A DNA stretch of 7,722 nt from Candidatus Nanohaloarchaea archaeon (GCA_018609855.1 JAHENU010000010.1:1-7722); one strand, 5' to 3'. Numbered from the stretch's first letter, positions 1-5,489 are shown. Notes: a model not told the origin generated them from the sequence alone. Translations and numbers: made by a program.

Positions 1-183
1 CGCGACGATCATAGTTTTATTCTCAAATTACTGCAACCAGAACATGTGTTGCCTTCTCACGGTGATGCCGATCGACAGGCTTCATATGCTCGTTTGGCAC
101 GGGAGGAAGGCTATCGGCTGAATGAAACAGTGCATATTGGGGCAGATAGAGGAAACCATCGCATAATAAATAGGAAGATTTAA
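1..183 (+). CDS. rnj: Archaeal RNase J (beta-CASP metallo-beta-lactamase ribonuclease), C-terminal 60 residues
   Basis: Frame 1 is open from the left edge to TAA at 181-183, giving 60 residues. The segment reads PSHGDADRQASYARLAREEG and then GYRLNETVHIG. This is the tail pattern of the RNase J / beta-CASP family: a proline plus His-Gly after the last metal-site strand, a Y-x-x-L-A-x-E helix, then G-Y-x-L and a short final strand ending in a glycine turn. Family members are zinc-dependent 5'-3' exonucleases (some endonucleases) in mRNA turnover. The catalytic HxHxDH motif lies outside the window, so activity cannot be judged. In many euryarchaea this gene sits in a cluster with idsA and gltX, and gltX is indeed downstream here, which supports the call. 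The next gene begins 25 nt after the stop and may be co-transcribed. Another beta-CASP protein is the main alternative. Confidence 0.72.
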   Translation, partial: RDDHSFILKLLQPEHVLPSHGDADRQASYARLAREEGYRLNETVHIGADRGNHRIINRKI

Positions 184-208
184 TAGCCTTGAGACGTGAA
201 GAAGCTGC

Positions 209-808
209 ATGGCGGACGACCGGGCATTTATATACGAAACGTCGCGAGAACAGGCAGTGAAAGTAATACTTACACTTATACTGCTGCTTGTGAGCATTGG
301 GATTGTTGGCATCATTTTAGGGCAGAACGAAAAAGGTGCTGTTTCCTTACCCGATCCTATCCAGAACATTGTATATGAAGAAGTCGCCTCTGTATCTCCC
401 TTGGGTCTATTTATAATTGCATTTGCGGGCGCTTTATTTTTTATGCCGTCACCTGTTGAATTTGCTTATTTCTTAGGACTCAGTAAAGGTCACTCTCCAA
501 TTATACTTTTTTTTGTAACTGTGCTAGGCATAGTGGGTGGCAACATAATAAACTATTTAGTCGGTGCTCGGTTTAGTGCTTTCATCATGCACATTGTACC
601 GAAAAAAAAGCTATTTGGGGCGCGACGTTGGGTATCACGCTATGGAGGGTATATGATATTTATATTCAATCTTATACCATCCCCTGCACCACTACTAACA
701 TTTGCATTAGGCATTATTCGTTATAACATGACGCGTTTATTTGCGCTGTTAATCGGTGCAACTGTGCTCAAATATGCTATGGTGTATGCCATACATACAC
801 TGCTGTAA
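209..808 (+). CDS. VTT/DedA-type (SNARE-associated) small integral membrane protein
   Basis: 199 residues. ATG 209 is the first start after an in-frame TGA at 197-199; there is no clear Shine-Dalgarno. The protein has hydrophobic segments at about 16-38, 64-80, 97-119, 147-170 and 173-199. Features shared with VTT (DedA/TMEM41/VMP1) proteins are MPSPVE at 79-84, the GGN of helix three at 110-112 followed by a small-residue Y-L-V-G run, the basic loop PKKK at 131-134, YGG at 145-147, and the PSPAP re-entrant motif at 157-161 before a G-x-x-R-Y-N turn. Known members are linked to lipid scrambling or transport across the membrane and to envelope integrity; the substrate here is unknown. It lies between RNase J and two PRC-barrel genes, in a slot where idsA is common in euryarchaea. 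Family assignment rests on motif pattern and topology. Confidence 0.72.
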   Translation: MADDRAFIYETSREQAVKVILTLILLLVSIGIVGIILGQNEKGAVSLPDPIQNIVYEEVASVSPLGLFIIAFAGALFFMPSPVEFAYFLGLSKGHSPIILFFVTVLGIVGGNIINYLVGARFSAFIMHIVPKKKLFGARRWVSRYGGYMIFIFNLIPSPAPLLTFALGIIRYNMTRLFALLIGATVLKYAMVYAIHTLL

Positions 809-827
809 CACAAATCATTTGTATTAC
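805..827. promoter_or_regulatory. 23-bp imperfect palindrome upstream of the PRC-barrel genes (possible operator)
   Basis: The sequence GTAACACAAAT-C-ATTTGTATTAC has 11-nt arms around a single central C, with 10 of 11 positions complementary (the exception is C809 opposite A823). It starts in the last codons of the VTT gene and ends 17 nt before the ATG at 845, just ahead of a Shine-Dalgarno. A one-base spacer does not make a good RNA hairpin, so a binding site for a dimeric helix-turn-helix regulator is the more natural reading. No strong TATA box is evident immediately upstream. Function is inferred from symmetry and position only. Confidence 0.45.
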
Positions 828-844
828 GATGGTGAGATAAACCC

Positions 845-1318
845 ATGGAACAGATTAAGCAAAATACCGAATCATTTGCATCAACAATATACCTGAATAA
901 CCTAATTGGGGCACAAGTTATAGCCAGCAACGGCATTGTAATCGGGACTGTGTCTCACGTCACATTATCACGTAAAAAAATGCAGCTTGAAGGAATAGTA
1001 GTAGTATCACGGAATTTATTTCAGTCATCACTCTATATCGATAGAACGTATTTTCAAAAACTCTCTACAGCAGCAATTGTGCTCACAATTGAACCCTCTG
1101 TACTATTAAAAGGGCGCAAAGTCATAACATTTGAAGGACAAATAGTTGGTAAAGTAACGAATGTGAAACGAGAGGAACAGACGAATGAGATTAAAACACT
1201 GAACGTAAAACCGAAATTAAGGAAACCGTTCACACTATCTCCTGAGAATGTGAAATATTTCGGTAAGAGCATCATTCTGGAGGAGGGGGTTGATGTCCCA
1301 AAAACCAAGGTCTTCTGA
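845..1318 (+). CDS. Protein with two PRC-barrel domains (paralogue A)
   Basis: 157 residues starting at ATG 845, with a Shine-Dalgarno-like GGTGAG at 831-836 eight nt upstream. Two PRC-barrel-like repeats are visible. The first (about 17-80) begins L-x-x-L-I-G-A-x-V and continues G-x-V-I-G-T-V. The second (about 87-146) has L-K-G-R-K-V followed by G-Q-I-V-G-K-V-T-N-V. PRC-barrels are small beta domains found in the RNA-processing factor RimM, photosynthetic reaction centre subunit H and many small archaeal proteins; the archaeal stand-alone ones mostly have no assigned job. There are no membrane segments or signal peptide, so a cytosolic protein is likely. Its end overlaps the next gene by 26 nt in another frame, indicating translational coupling, and the two products are clearly paralogous. 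The specific function is unknown. Confidence 0.8.
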   Translation: MEQIKQNTESFASTIYLNNLIGAQVIASNGIVIGTVSHVTLSRKKMQLEGIVVVSRNLFQSSLYIDRTYFQKLSTAAIVLTIEPSVLLKGRKVITFEGQIVGKVTNVKREEQTNEIKTLNVKPKLRKPFTLSPENVKYFGKSIILEEGVDVPKTKVF

Positions 1319-1775
1319 AATACAGGAAAAAACGGCGCTTGCCAACGCCATGACCTCTGATGACATTTTAGGAAAACATGTTATAGATCCTGAAGGTGAA
1401 TTTATAGGGATTGTAGACTGTATCCATATTGACTCACAGTCTATAGACATTATGGGGTTATCAGTTGACAAAGGATTTCTAAAAAAAGGTCTAGTGATTG
1501 GTAGAGACTACATTGACAGCATTACGCCCTACGCAGTTTTTCTCTCTATCGTACCTTCTCACAATATAAAAGGCATGACTGTGTTTGACGCTGATGGCCA
1601 TACCGTTGGCAAAGTGACAGCTGTGCACCTTCAATCAGGAGAGAATGCCGTAGAAGAGCTTAAGGTATCTCGTGGAATAAGAGGCGACGAAGTACAGATC
1701 TCTCCAGAACAAATTGCCTTTATCGGGCATAATGTATTTCTCTCAGAAAAGTGGACCGATACCACCATGCAATAA
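1293..1775 (+). CDS. Protein with two PRC-barrel domains (paralogue B)
   Basis: 160 residues from ATG 1293. A TTG in frame directly before it (1290) is possible, but the GGAGGAGG stretch at 1279-1286 is better spaced for the ATG. Repeat one (about 21-84) has D-I-L-G-K-H-V-I-D-P-E-G-E-F-I-G; repeat two (about 91-151) has I-K-G-M-T-V-F-D-A-D-G-H-T-V-G-K-V-T-A-V. Both follow the PRC-barrel pattern of a G-x-x-V strand, a D-x-x-G turn and a G-x-V strand. It aligns along its whole length with the preceding gene, including the shared S-P-E-x-(V/I) segment and the F-(I)-G-x-x-(I/V)-x-L-x-E ending, so the pair is a tandem duplication of an already duplicated domain. The overlap inside the upstream gene suggests the two are made together, perhaps as a hetero-oligomer. 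Role unknown. Confidence 0.8.
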   Translation: MSQKPRSSEIQEKTALANAMTSDDILGKHVIDPEGEFIGIVDCIHIDSQSIDIMGLSVDKGFLKKGLVIGRDYIDSITPYAVFLSIVPSHNIKGMTVFDADGHTVGKVTAVHLQSGENAVEELKVSRGIRGDEVQISPEQIAFIGHNVFLSEKWTDTTMQ

Positions 1776-1788
1776 TGATCAGACTAAC

Positions 1789-1807
1789 TTTTTATACCTT
1801 GGTATAA
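1789..1807 (+). promoter_or_regulatory. gltX promoter: TATA box overlapped by a perfect 7-bp dyad
   Basis: TTTTTATA at 1789-1796 is centred about 25 nt before the gltX ATG at 1818, the distance expected from an archaeal TATA box to the transcription start, and no Shine-Dalgarno precedes the ATG. The gene is therefore probably leaderless. TTATACC-TT-GGTATAA at 1792-1807 is a perfect 7-bp inverted repeat that covers the TATA box and the bases just downstream, where a bound dimer would block TBP or polymerase. The TATA assignment is good; operator function is a guess. Confidence 0.6.
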
Positions 1808-1817
1808 CTATCCACAT

Positions 1818-3479
1818 ATGACCTCATCACTTTCAGAAGATACGCTCATAGAAAAGTACGTTGCAAAAAACGCAATTGATTATGGTGGAACTGCATCACC
1901 AAAAGCGGTGATTGGAAAAATTTTGGCAGAGAATCCGGATCTGAAACCACAAGCAAAAGCATTGTTGCCGCGCATTGAGAAGTACTGTGAACACATTAAC
2001 CAGCTATCTGTAAAAGAACAGCAACAGATCGTAGAGAAATATGCATATCCTGAAAAAGAAGAAAAAGAGCTGGCATTGCCTAACGCAGAAGAAGGCCAGG
2101 TCGTTATGAGACTAGCCCCCTTTCCCTCAGGGCCACTGCATATTGGGAATGCCAGGATGGCTGTGTTGAATGACGAATTGGTAAAGAAATATAGTGGCAT
2201 ATTGATACTAGTGATTGACGACACTGCAGGCAGCCAGGAGAAGCAACCAATACCGGAAGCGTATGACATGATTCCACAAGATCTGGAGTGGTTGCAGGTA
2301 GACTGGCAGCAGACGGTGTATAAGTCCGACCGTTTGGAGACCTATTATGCCTACGGAAAACAGTTTCTAAAGTCTGGCTGGGCCTACGTATGCCAGTGCG
2401 ATCCTGAAACGTTGCGACATAATCGAAAAGAAGGAAAAGCGTGTGCTTGTCGGTCACAGAGCCTCGATCGCAATATAGAATTATGGGAGCAAATGCATGA
2501 TGGTGCAATTGGAGAGGGAGAGGCAGCAGTACGGCTCAAGACTGACATGGGTGATAAAGATCCAGCATTTCGCGATCGAGTTATTTTCCGTATTTCAGAG
2601 CAACACCATCCGCGTGTCGGGACACAATATCGCGTTTGGCCGCTACTTGAGTTCTCTTGGGCATTAGATGACTATTTACTAGGTGTCACCCACATCCTTC
2701 GTGGCAAAGACTTGATGATGGAAACGCGTATGGAACAATTCATCTGGGAGTTATTAGGATGGAAACAACCGACGATATTGCATCATGGCACACTTCAGTT
2801 TGATGTGGATATTTCTAAATCAACTTCGCAACGAAAAATCGCAGACAACATGTATTCTGGCTGGAAAGACCCTCGTACGTGGAGCTTACTTTCATTACAG
2901 GAGCGCGGTATTCAACCAGAAGCAGTAAGGAGTTTTGTGCTTAATTTTGGATTGAGTGAGACTGATGTACAAGCGCCAATCAAAACCTTATATAAAGAAA
3001 ATCGGTCCTTGATTGATGCTGAAGCGAACAGATACTTTTTCATCTCACAGCCGGTTTCCTACACTGTAGTGAAAAATGATACTATGACAGCGCAGATACC
3101 AGTGCATCCTGATCAACCTGAACGCGGACAACGGACATTATCGGCACAAGAGCAGGTTTATATAGAGGCACATGATGGTAGAGAGACAGAAGTCAGGTTG
3201 AAAGGACTAGGAAATTTTGCTATTGAAAAGCACACTCTCACTTTTGTTGATAATGCACCAGAACGAGCACAAAAAGAAAAGCTACCAATTATTCACTGGC
3301 TGCCAGTTGATGATGCAATCACTGCAACAGTTGTATTGCCTAATGGTGCAGAACAGACGGGTTTCGTGGAGCGACATGTGCTACACGAACAAGAGGATGA
3401 TATCATTCAGTGTGAAAGGTATGGATTCTGCCGGATTAATGATCTTTCTCAAAGACAGCTCTATTACACACATGACTAA
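1818..3479 (+). CDS. gltX: Glutamyl-tRNA synthetase, archaeal type
   Basis: 553 residues, the usual length for archaeal GluRS. The enzyme charges tRNA-Glu (and in archaea often also tRNA-Gln, which is then amidated) with glutamate, using ATP. An archaeal N-terminal helical extension (about 1-90, with S-P-K-A-V-I-G-K) precedes a class I catalytic core: RLAPFPSGPLHIGNAR at 98-113 contains the HIGH-type motif HIGN (108-111); EAYDMIPQDLEWL follows; HILRGKD lies at 292-298; the KMSKS-type motif is ISKS at 332-335. Cys192, Cys194, Cys209 and Cys211 form a plausible zinc site, as in other archaeal members. S-G-W-x-D-P-R-T and R-G-I-Q-P-E-A follow, then a GlnRS-like beta-barrel anticodon domain after NRYFF. 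Oddities: the usual L-R-F-D-D-T-D-P strand reads L-V-I-D-D-T-A-G (131-138), so Arg becomes Val132, and the catalytic-loop residue before Pro103 is Phe102. The start is set by the TATA box 25 nt upstream. The last 4 nt overlap a convergent gene. Confidence 0.96.
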   Translation: MTSSLSEDTLIEKYVAKNAIDYGGTASPKAVIGKILAENPDLKPQAKALLPRIEKYCEHINQLSVKEQQQIVEKYAYPEKEEKELALPNAEEGQVVMRLAPFPSGPLHIGNARMAVLNDELVKKYSGILILVIDDTAGSQEKQPIPEAYDMIPQDLEWLQVDWQQTVYKSDRLETYYAYGKQFLKSGWAYVCQCDPETLRHNRKEGKACACRSQSLDRNIELWEQMHDGAIGEGEAAVRLKTDMGDKDPAFRDRVIFRISEQHHPRVGTQYRVWPLLEFSWALDDYLLGVTHILRGKDLMMETRMEQFIWELLGWKQPTILHHGTLQFDVDISKSTSQRKIADNMYSGWKDPRTWSLLSLQERGIQPEAVRSFVLNFGLSETDVQAPIKTLYKENRSLIDAEANRYFFISQPVSYTVVKNDTMTAQIPVHPDQPERGQRTLSAQEQVYIEAHDGRETEVRLKGLGNFAIEKHTLTFVDNAPERAQKEKLPIIHWLPVDDAITATVVLPNGAEQTGFVERHVLHEQEDDIIQCERYGFCRINDLSQRQLYYTHD

Positions 3480-3700
3480 TGGGATGAATCTTGACCGAAG
3501 AAAGCGTCGCTAAAGAAAGTGATGAACAAGTAGTATAATCCAATGAGAGCCACAAGAATAGCTAAAATAAAGTGAATGTGGACAATAGCTATAGGGGCGG
3601 TGAGACTGCCTAATACCATAGAGATGCCGTTGAGGATAACAGCACCAATAATGAATACAGTGCCGTAGAGAAAATGCATATGCCTTTCTTGTTTGTCCAT
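3476..3700 (-). CDS. Small membrane protein with two transmembrane helices, unknown function
   Basis: 74 residues, ATG at 3700-3698, TAG at 3478-3476. Two strong hydrophobic segments are visible: about 10-32 (beginning FLYGTVFIIGAVILNGISMV) and about 36-63 (IAIVHIHFILAILVALIGLY), separated by a short loop, with Lys/Glu/Arg at the N-terminus and a polar tail F-G-Q-D-S-S-H. A leaderless start is supported by a TATA box 27 nt upstream on this strand. The gene ends 4 nt inside the convergent gltX gene and is divergent from the pilin gene. No family is recognised. Coding is supported by the clean hydrophobic pattern and the well-placed promoter; a different minus-strand frame over the same region (3510-3719) lacks both. 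Confidence 0.65.
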   Translation of the reverse strand: MDKQERHMHFLYGTVFIIGAVILNGISMVLGSLTAPIAIVHIHFILAILVALIGLYYLFITFFSDAFFGQDSSH

Positions 3701-3721
3701 ACTGGCAATTATTTTTCATCG

Positions 3722-3731
3722 CATATATAAA
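3722..3731 (-). promoter_or_regulatory. TATA box for the small membrane protein gene
   Basis: On the minus strand this reads TTTATATATG, a near-consensus archaeal TATA box. Its centre is about 27 nt from the ATG at 3700, so transcription should start at or next to the start codon (leaderless mRNA). The 90-bp gap between the two divergent starts holds this box and the pilin TATA box. Confidence 0.6.
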
Positions 3732-3764
3732 TTTTTGATATTCCTCAAGTAGCAGCGCAACACA

Positions 3765-3771
3765 TTTAAAT
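3765..3771 (+). promoter_or_regulatory. TATA box for the pilin gene
   Basis: TTTAAAT is centred about 23 nt before ATG 3791 and 32 nt before the alternative ATG 3800. Transcription expected 25-27 nt downstream would begin at about 3794, so either start would be leaderless or nearly so. No Shine-Dalgarno is present at a useful distance. Confidence 0.5.
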
Positions 3772-3790
3772 CAAGGATGCTTTAATTGAA

Positions 3791-4276
3791 ATGATAGAAA
3801 TGCGTAAAGGTATCTCACCAGTAATCGCCATCATATTATTGCTTATGATGACAGTAGCCGCTGCAGGCGGCACCTTTCTCTGGATTCAAAACATGACACA
3901 AGGACAGCAAGAGCAAGCGACGGAAGAACTCAATAAAAAAATGGAAGTGGTGGATTTAGCCTGCGACACACAAAGTGGCAACGATAGATTCAGGGCCTTT
4001 ATCGAAAACTCAGGCTCAGTCGACATTGATACAAGCGAAGCTGAAGTAAGAGTGACAAGTGTAGCAGACGGTACATTACAACTCACACAGACATTTGACT
4101 GGAGTGACAAATCTTTCGGTAATGCAAGCGGTAGTGATTGGGTACCAGCACAAGGGAGCTGGACTGATCTCAGTCAAGACGTCCTTGAAGATGGTTTAGA
4201 TTATCGGTTCGAATTTAGCTTCCCGAACTCTGACTTCACAACTAGTGAAACATGTACAGCCAGAGAAATTGCATAG
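3791..4276 (+). CDS. Archaeal type IV pilin-like protein with class III signal peptide
   Basis: 161 residues. The N-terminus M-I-E-M-R-K-G then ISPVIAIILLLMMTVAAAGG is the classic archaeal pilin start (Pilin_N family): a short basic leader cut by the prepilin peptidase after Gly7, then a hydrophobic helix (8-33) that both anchors the subunit and forms the filament core. The rest is a beta-rich, acidic extracellular domain with Cys58 near the end of the helix region and Cys155 near the C-terminus, which could form a disulfide closing the head domain, and N-x-S/T sequons at Asn34 and in N-A-S. It likely serves in adhesion or a surface filament; no pilus ATPase or membrane platform gene is in the window. 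ATG 3800 (residue 4) would give the more usual very short leader M-R-K-G. A long T-run follows the stop. Confidence 0.88.
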   Translation: MIEMRKGISPVIAIILLLMMTVAAAGGTFLWIQNMTQGQQEQATEELNKKMEVVDLACDTQSGNDRFRAFIENSGSVDIDTSEAEVRVTSVADGTLQLTQTFDWSDKSFGNASGSDWVPAQGSWTDLSQDVLEDGLDYRFEFSFPNSDFTTSETCTAREIA

Positions 4277-4296
4277 ACTGCTTTGTTCTTCATTTC

Positions 4297-4304
4297 TTTT
4301 TTTT
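4297..4304 (+). terminator. T-tract terminator after the pilin gene
   Basis: Eight consecutive T within a T-rich stretch (4293-4305) begin 20 nt after the pilin stop codon, with no hairpin. Oligo-U termination without a stem is typical of archaeal RNA polymerase. Confidence 0.55.
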
Positions 4305-4332
4305 GTTGCTCAGTTGTTAGGCTAACACCGAC

Positions 4333-4342
4333 ACTTATATAA
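4333..4342 (+). promoter_or_regulatory. TATA box for the Gln/Pro-rich protein gene, with a palindrome beside it
   Basis: CTTATATAAA is centred about 27 nt before ATG 4365 with no Shine-Dalgarno, indicating a leaderless transcript. Just upstream, TGTTAG-G-CTAACA at 4315-4327 is a perfect 6-bp inverted repeat around one base, next to where the BRE would lie, and could be a regulator site. Confidence 0.6.
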
Positions 4343-4364
4343 ACCAACAGACGTATTAGTTGAT

Positions 4365-4823
4365 ATGGTCGAACGTGATGATCTTCGAAAGCAGATGGAA
4401 GATATAAAACGGAATGTGGCCAAGCAGAATGTGCCGCAACCACCTCAACCTAAGGCACAGCAACAGCCCGAAAATCAGCAACAAGTGTCGTATTACGGGC
4501 CAGCTAGCCAACAACAGACAGAGGAAAAGCCAAAAGCTGATGAATTGGAAATGCCTGAACCCCCACAAACACAAGAAGTGACCACACCGGAAATTGAACA
4601 AGGACCCTTATTTATTAAACAGCGCAAGTTCTACACGGCCATAAATTTACTGTCGGCCATGGAAGAACTCGTAGGCAATATGCAGGAGCAAGTATATAAC
4701 CTCAATGAAACTCTGCGAAAGGATATCTACTTCATAGAAGACTTAGAACATCTATTAGCTGAGGGGGAAAAGCGAAAAAGCGACATTCGGGAAATTATTA
4801 GTCCGCAAAAAGAGCAATATTGA
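4365..4823 (+). CDS. Gln/Pro-rich protein with helical C-terminal region, unknown function
   Basis: 152 residues, leaderless start at ATG 4365. Three parts can be seen: a charged helical N-terminus (1-20, with heptad-like L/M/I spacing), a disordered Gln/Pro-rich linker (about 21-80, including KAQQQPENQQQ and E-M-P-E-P-P-Q), and a long helical region (about 88-135) introduced by G-P-L-F-I-K (80-85), containing L-L-S-A-M-E-E-L-V and L-N-E-T-L-R-K-D and likely forming a coiled coil or helical hairpin. There is no signal peptide or membrane helix. No family is recognised. The architecture suggests a scaffold or tether with an oligomerising end. It has its own promoter and lies just ahead of the ribosomal operon, but nothing shows a functional link. 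Confidence 0.75.
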   Translation: MVERDDLRKQMEDIKRNVAKQNVPQPPQPKAQQQPENQQQVSYYGPASQQQTEEKPKADELEMPEPPQTQEVTTPEIEQGPLFIKQRKFYTAINLLSAMEELVGNMQEQVYNLNETLRKDIYFIEDLEHLLAEGEKRKSDIREIISPQKEQY

Positions 4824-4839
4824 TATTTACGTAAGACAT

Positions 4840-4861
4840 AAGGTATTTCGGTTACCTTTTT
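4840..4861 (+). terminator. Hairpin followed by T-run between the Gln/Pro-rich gene and rpl7ae
   Basis: AAGGTA (4840-4845) and TACCTT (4853-4858) form a perfect 6-bp stem with a 7-nt loop, followed by T through 4861. It starts 17 nt after the upstream stop codon and could end that transcript. The T-run is also the front of the next TATA box, so one element may serve both ends. Confidence 0.4.
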
Positions 4862-4866
4862 AAATA
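4857..4866 (+). promoter_or_regulatory. TATA box of the ribosomal protein operon
   Basis: TTTTTAAATA is centred about 52 nt before the rpl7ae ATG. Initiation 25-27 nt downstream would give an mRNA leader of about 26 nt, enough to include the Shine-Dalgarno at 4901-4909. Unlike the TATA boxes of the neighbouring leaderless genes, this one leaves room for a leader. Confidence 0.5.
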
Positions 4867-4900
4867 TTTTTCTCAACGTATATGCTACGACCGATGAAAT

Positions 4901-4909
4901 GAGGTGATC
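4901..4909 (+). promoter_or_regulatory. Strong Shine-Dalgarno site of rpl7ae
   Basis: GAGGTGATC is fully complementary to the GATCACCTC tail usual at the 3' end of archaeal 16S rRNA, 4 nt before ATG 4914. It fixes the start and contrasts with the leaderless genes around it. Confidence 0.75.
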
Positions 4910-4913
4910 ATGA

Positions 4914-5294
4914 ATGGCTATTACAAACTTTGAAGTCCCTGAAGCATTACGTGAACAGGTTTACAGCGCAGTAGAGAAAGTACGAGATACTGGCGATCTG
5001 CGAAAAGGAGCAAATGAAGCAACAAAAGCTATTGAGCGAAATGAGGCAAAACTTGTCGTGATCGCAGAAGATGTGAACCCACCAGAAGTCATAATGCACT
5101 TACCACCCATGTGTCAGGAAAAAGATATTCCGTATGTATCTATACCTTCTCGAGAAGAACTCGGTATAGCCGCAGGCCTATCTGTCGCCACAGCAGCTAT
5201 TGCTATTCGTGATGTTGGATCGGCAGAACGCGATGTCAACGACATAGCGAAACAAGTGGCTGAATTGCAGAAAAACGAGACAGATGAATCGTGA
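4914..5294 (+). CDS. rpl7ae: Ribosomal protein L7Ae (kink-turn RNA-binding protein)
   Basis: 126 residues, a normal length. L7Ae binds kink-turn RNA in the large ribosomal subunit, in box C/D and H/ACA guide RNPs, and in archaeal RNase P. The RNA-binding signature R-K-G-A-N-E-A-T-K is at 30-38, and AEDVNPPEVIMHLPPMC lies at 51-67, where most relatives have A-E-D-V-x-P-x-E. The C-terminal half carries S-I-P-S-R-E-E-L-G and an alanine-rich helix (86-98), ending in an acidic tail. The start is set by a perfect Shine-Dalgarno. It leads the operon with S28e and L24e; its TGA is 5 nt before the S28e ATG. Met66-Cys67 and the hydrophobic helix match the family pattern well, with no sign of decay. Confidence 0.96.
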   Translation: MAITNFEVPEALREQVYSAVEKVRDTGDLRKGANEATKAIERNEAKLVVIAEDVNPPEVIMHLPPMCQEKDIPYVSIPSREELGIAAGLSVATAAIAIRDVGSAERDVNDIAKQVAELQKNETDES

Positions 5295-5299
5295 TTCTT

Positions 5300-5476
5300 A
5301 TGAGCACTTCGGCAAAAGTAATCCAAGTGGTAGGAAAAACAGGACATCGGGGCACTCGTAAAGTCAGATGCCAAATGACCGAGGGAAAAGATAAGGGGAA
5401 AATTCTCATGCGTGAAGTAATGGGGCCAGTCAGGAAAGATGACATTCTTATGTTAACTGAAACAGAAATGGATTAA
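5300..5476 (+). CDS. rps28e: Ribosomal protein S28e
   Basis: 58 residues from ATG 5300. GTG 5291, overlapping the L7Ae stop, would add three residues, but GTGAT at 5291-5295 works better as a Shine-Dalgarno 4 nt before the ATG, the same spacing as at rpl7ae. S28e is a small OB-fold protein of the 30S platform near the mRNA exit. Family hallmarks seen: K-T-G-H-R-G-T-R-K-V (usually G-x-x-G-x-x-x-x-V), D-K-G-K-I-L-M-R-E-V, G-P-V-R-K-D-D-I-L-M-L and E-T-E. The protein stops two residues after E-T-E, a little shorter than most relatives, which carry a basic tail of several residues there. L24e follows 13 nt downstream. Confidence 0.93.
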   Translation: MSTSAKVIQVVGKTGHRGTRKVRCQMTEGKDKGKILMREVMGPVRKDDILMLTETEMD

Positions 5477-5489
5477 GCGGGCGTTACAA

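Noticed and set aside
2104..2508. 134-codon open frame on the minus strand inside gltX
   Set aside because: Antisense to the conserved HIGN and four-Cys region of GluRS; the translation is rich in His, Pro and Ser without domain structure.
3510..3719. Alternative minus-strand frame over the small membrane protein gene
   Set aside because: It starts upstream of the expected transcription start and gives a Tyr/His/Cys-rich sequence; the 3476-3700 frame has two clean membrane helices and a matching TATA box.
4425..4520. CA/AG-rich stretch looking like a microsatellite repeat
   Set aside because: It is the codon-level result of the Gln/Pro-rich linker; no exact repeat unit recurs.
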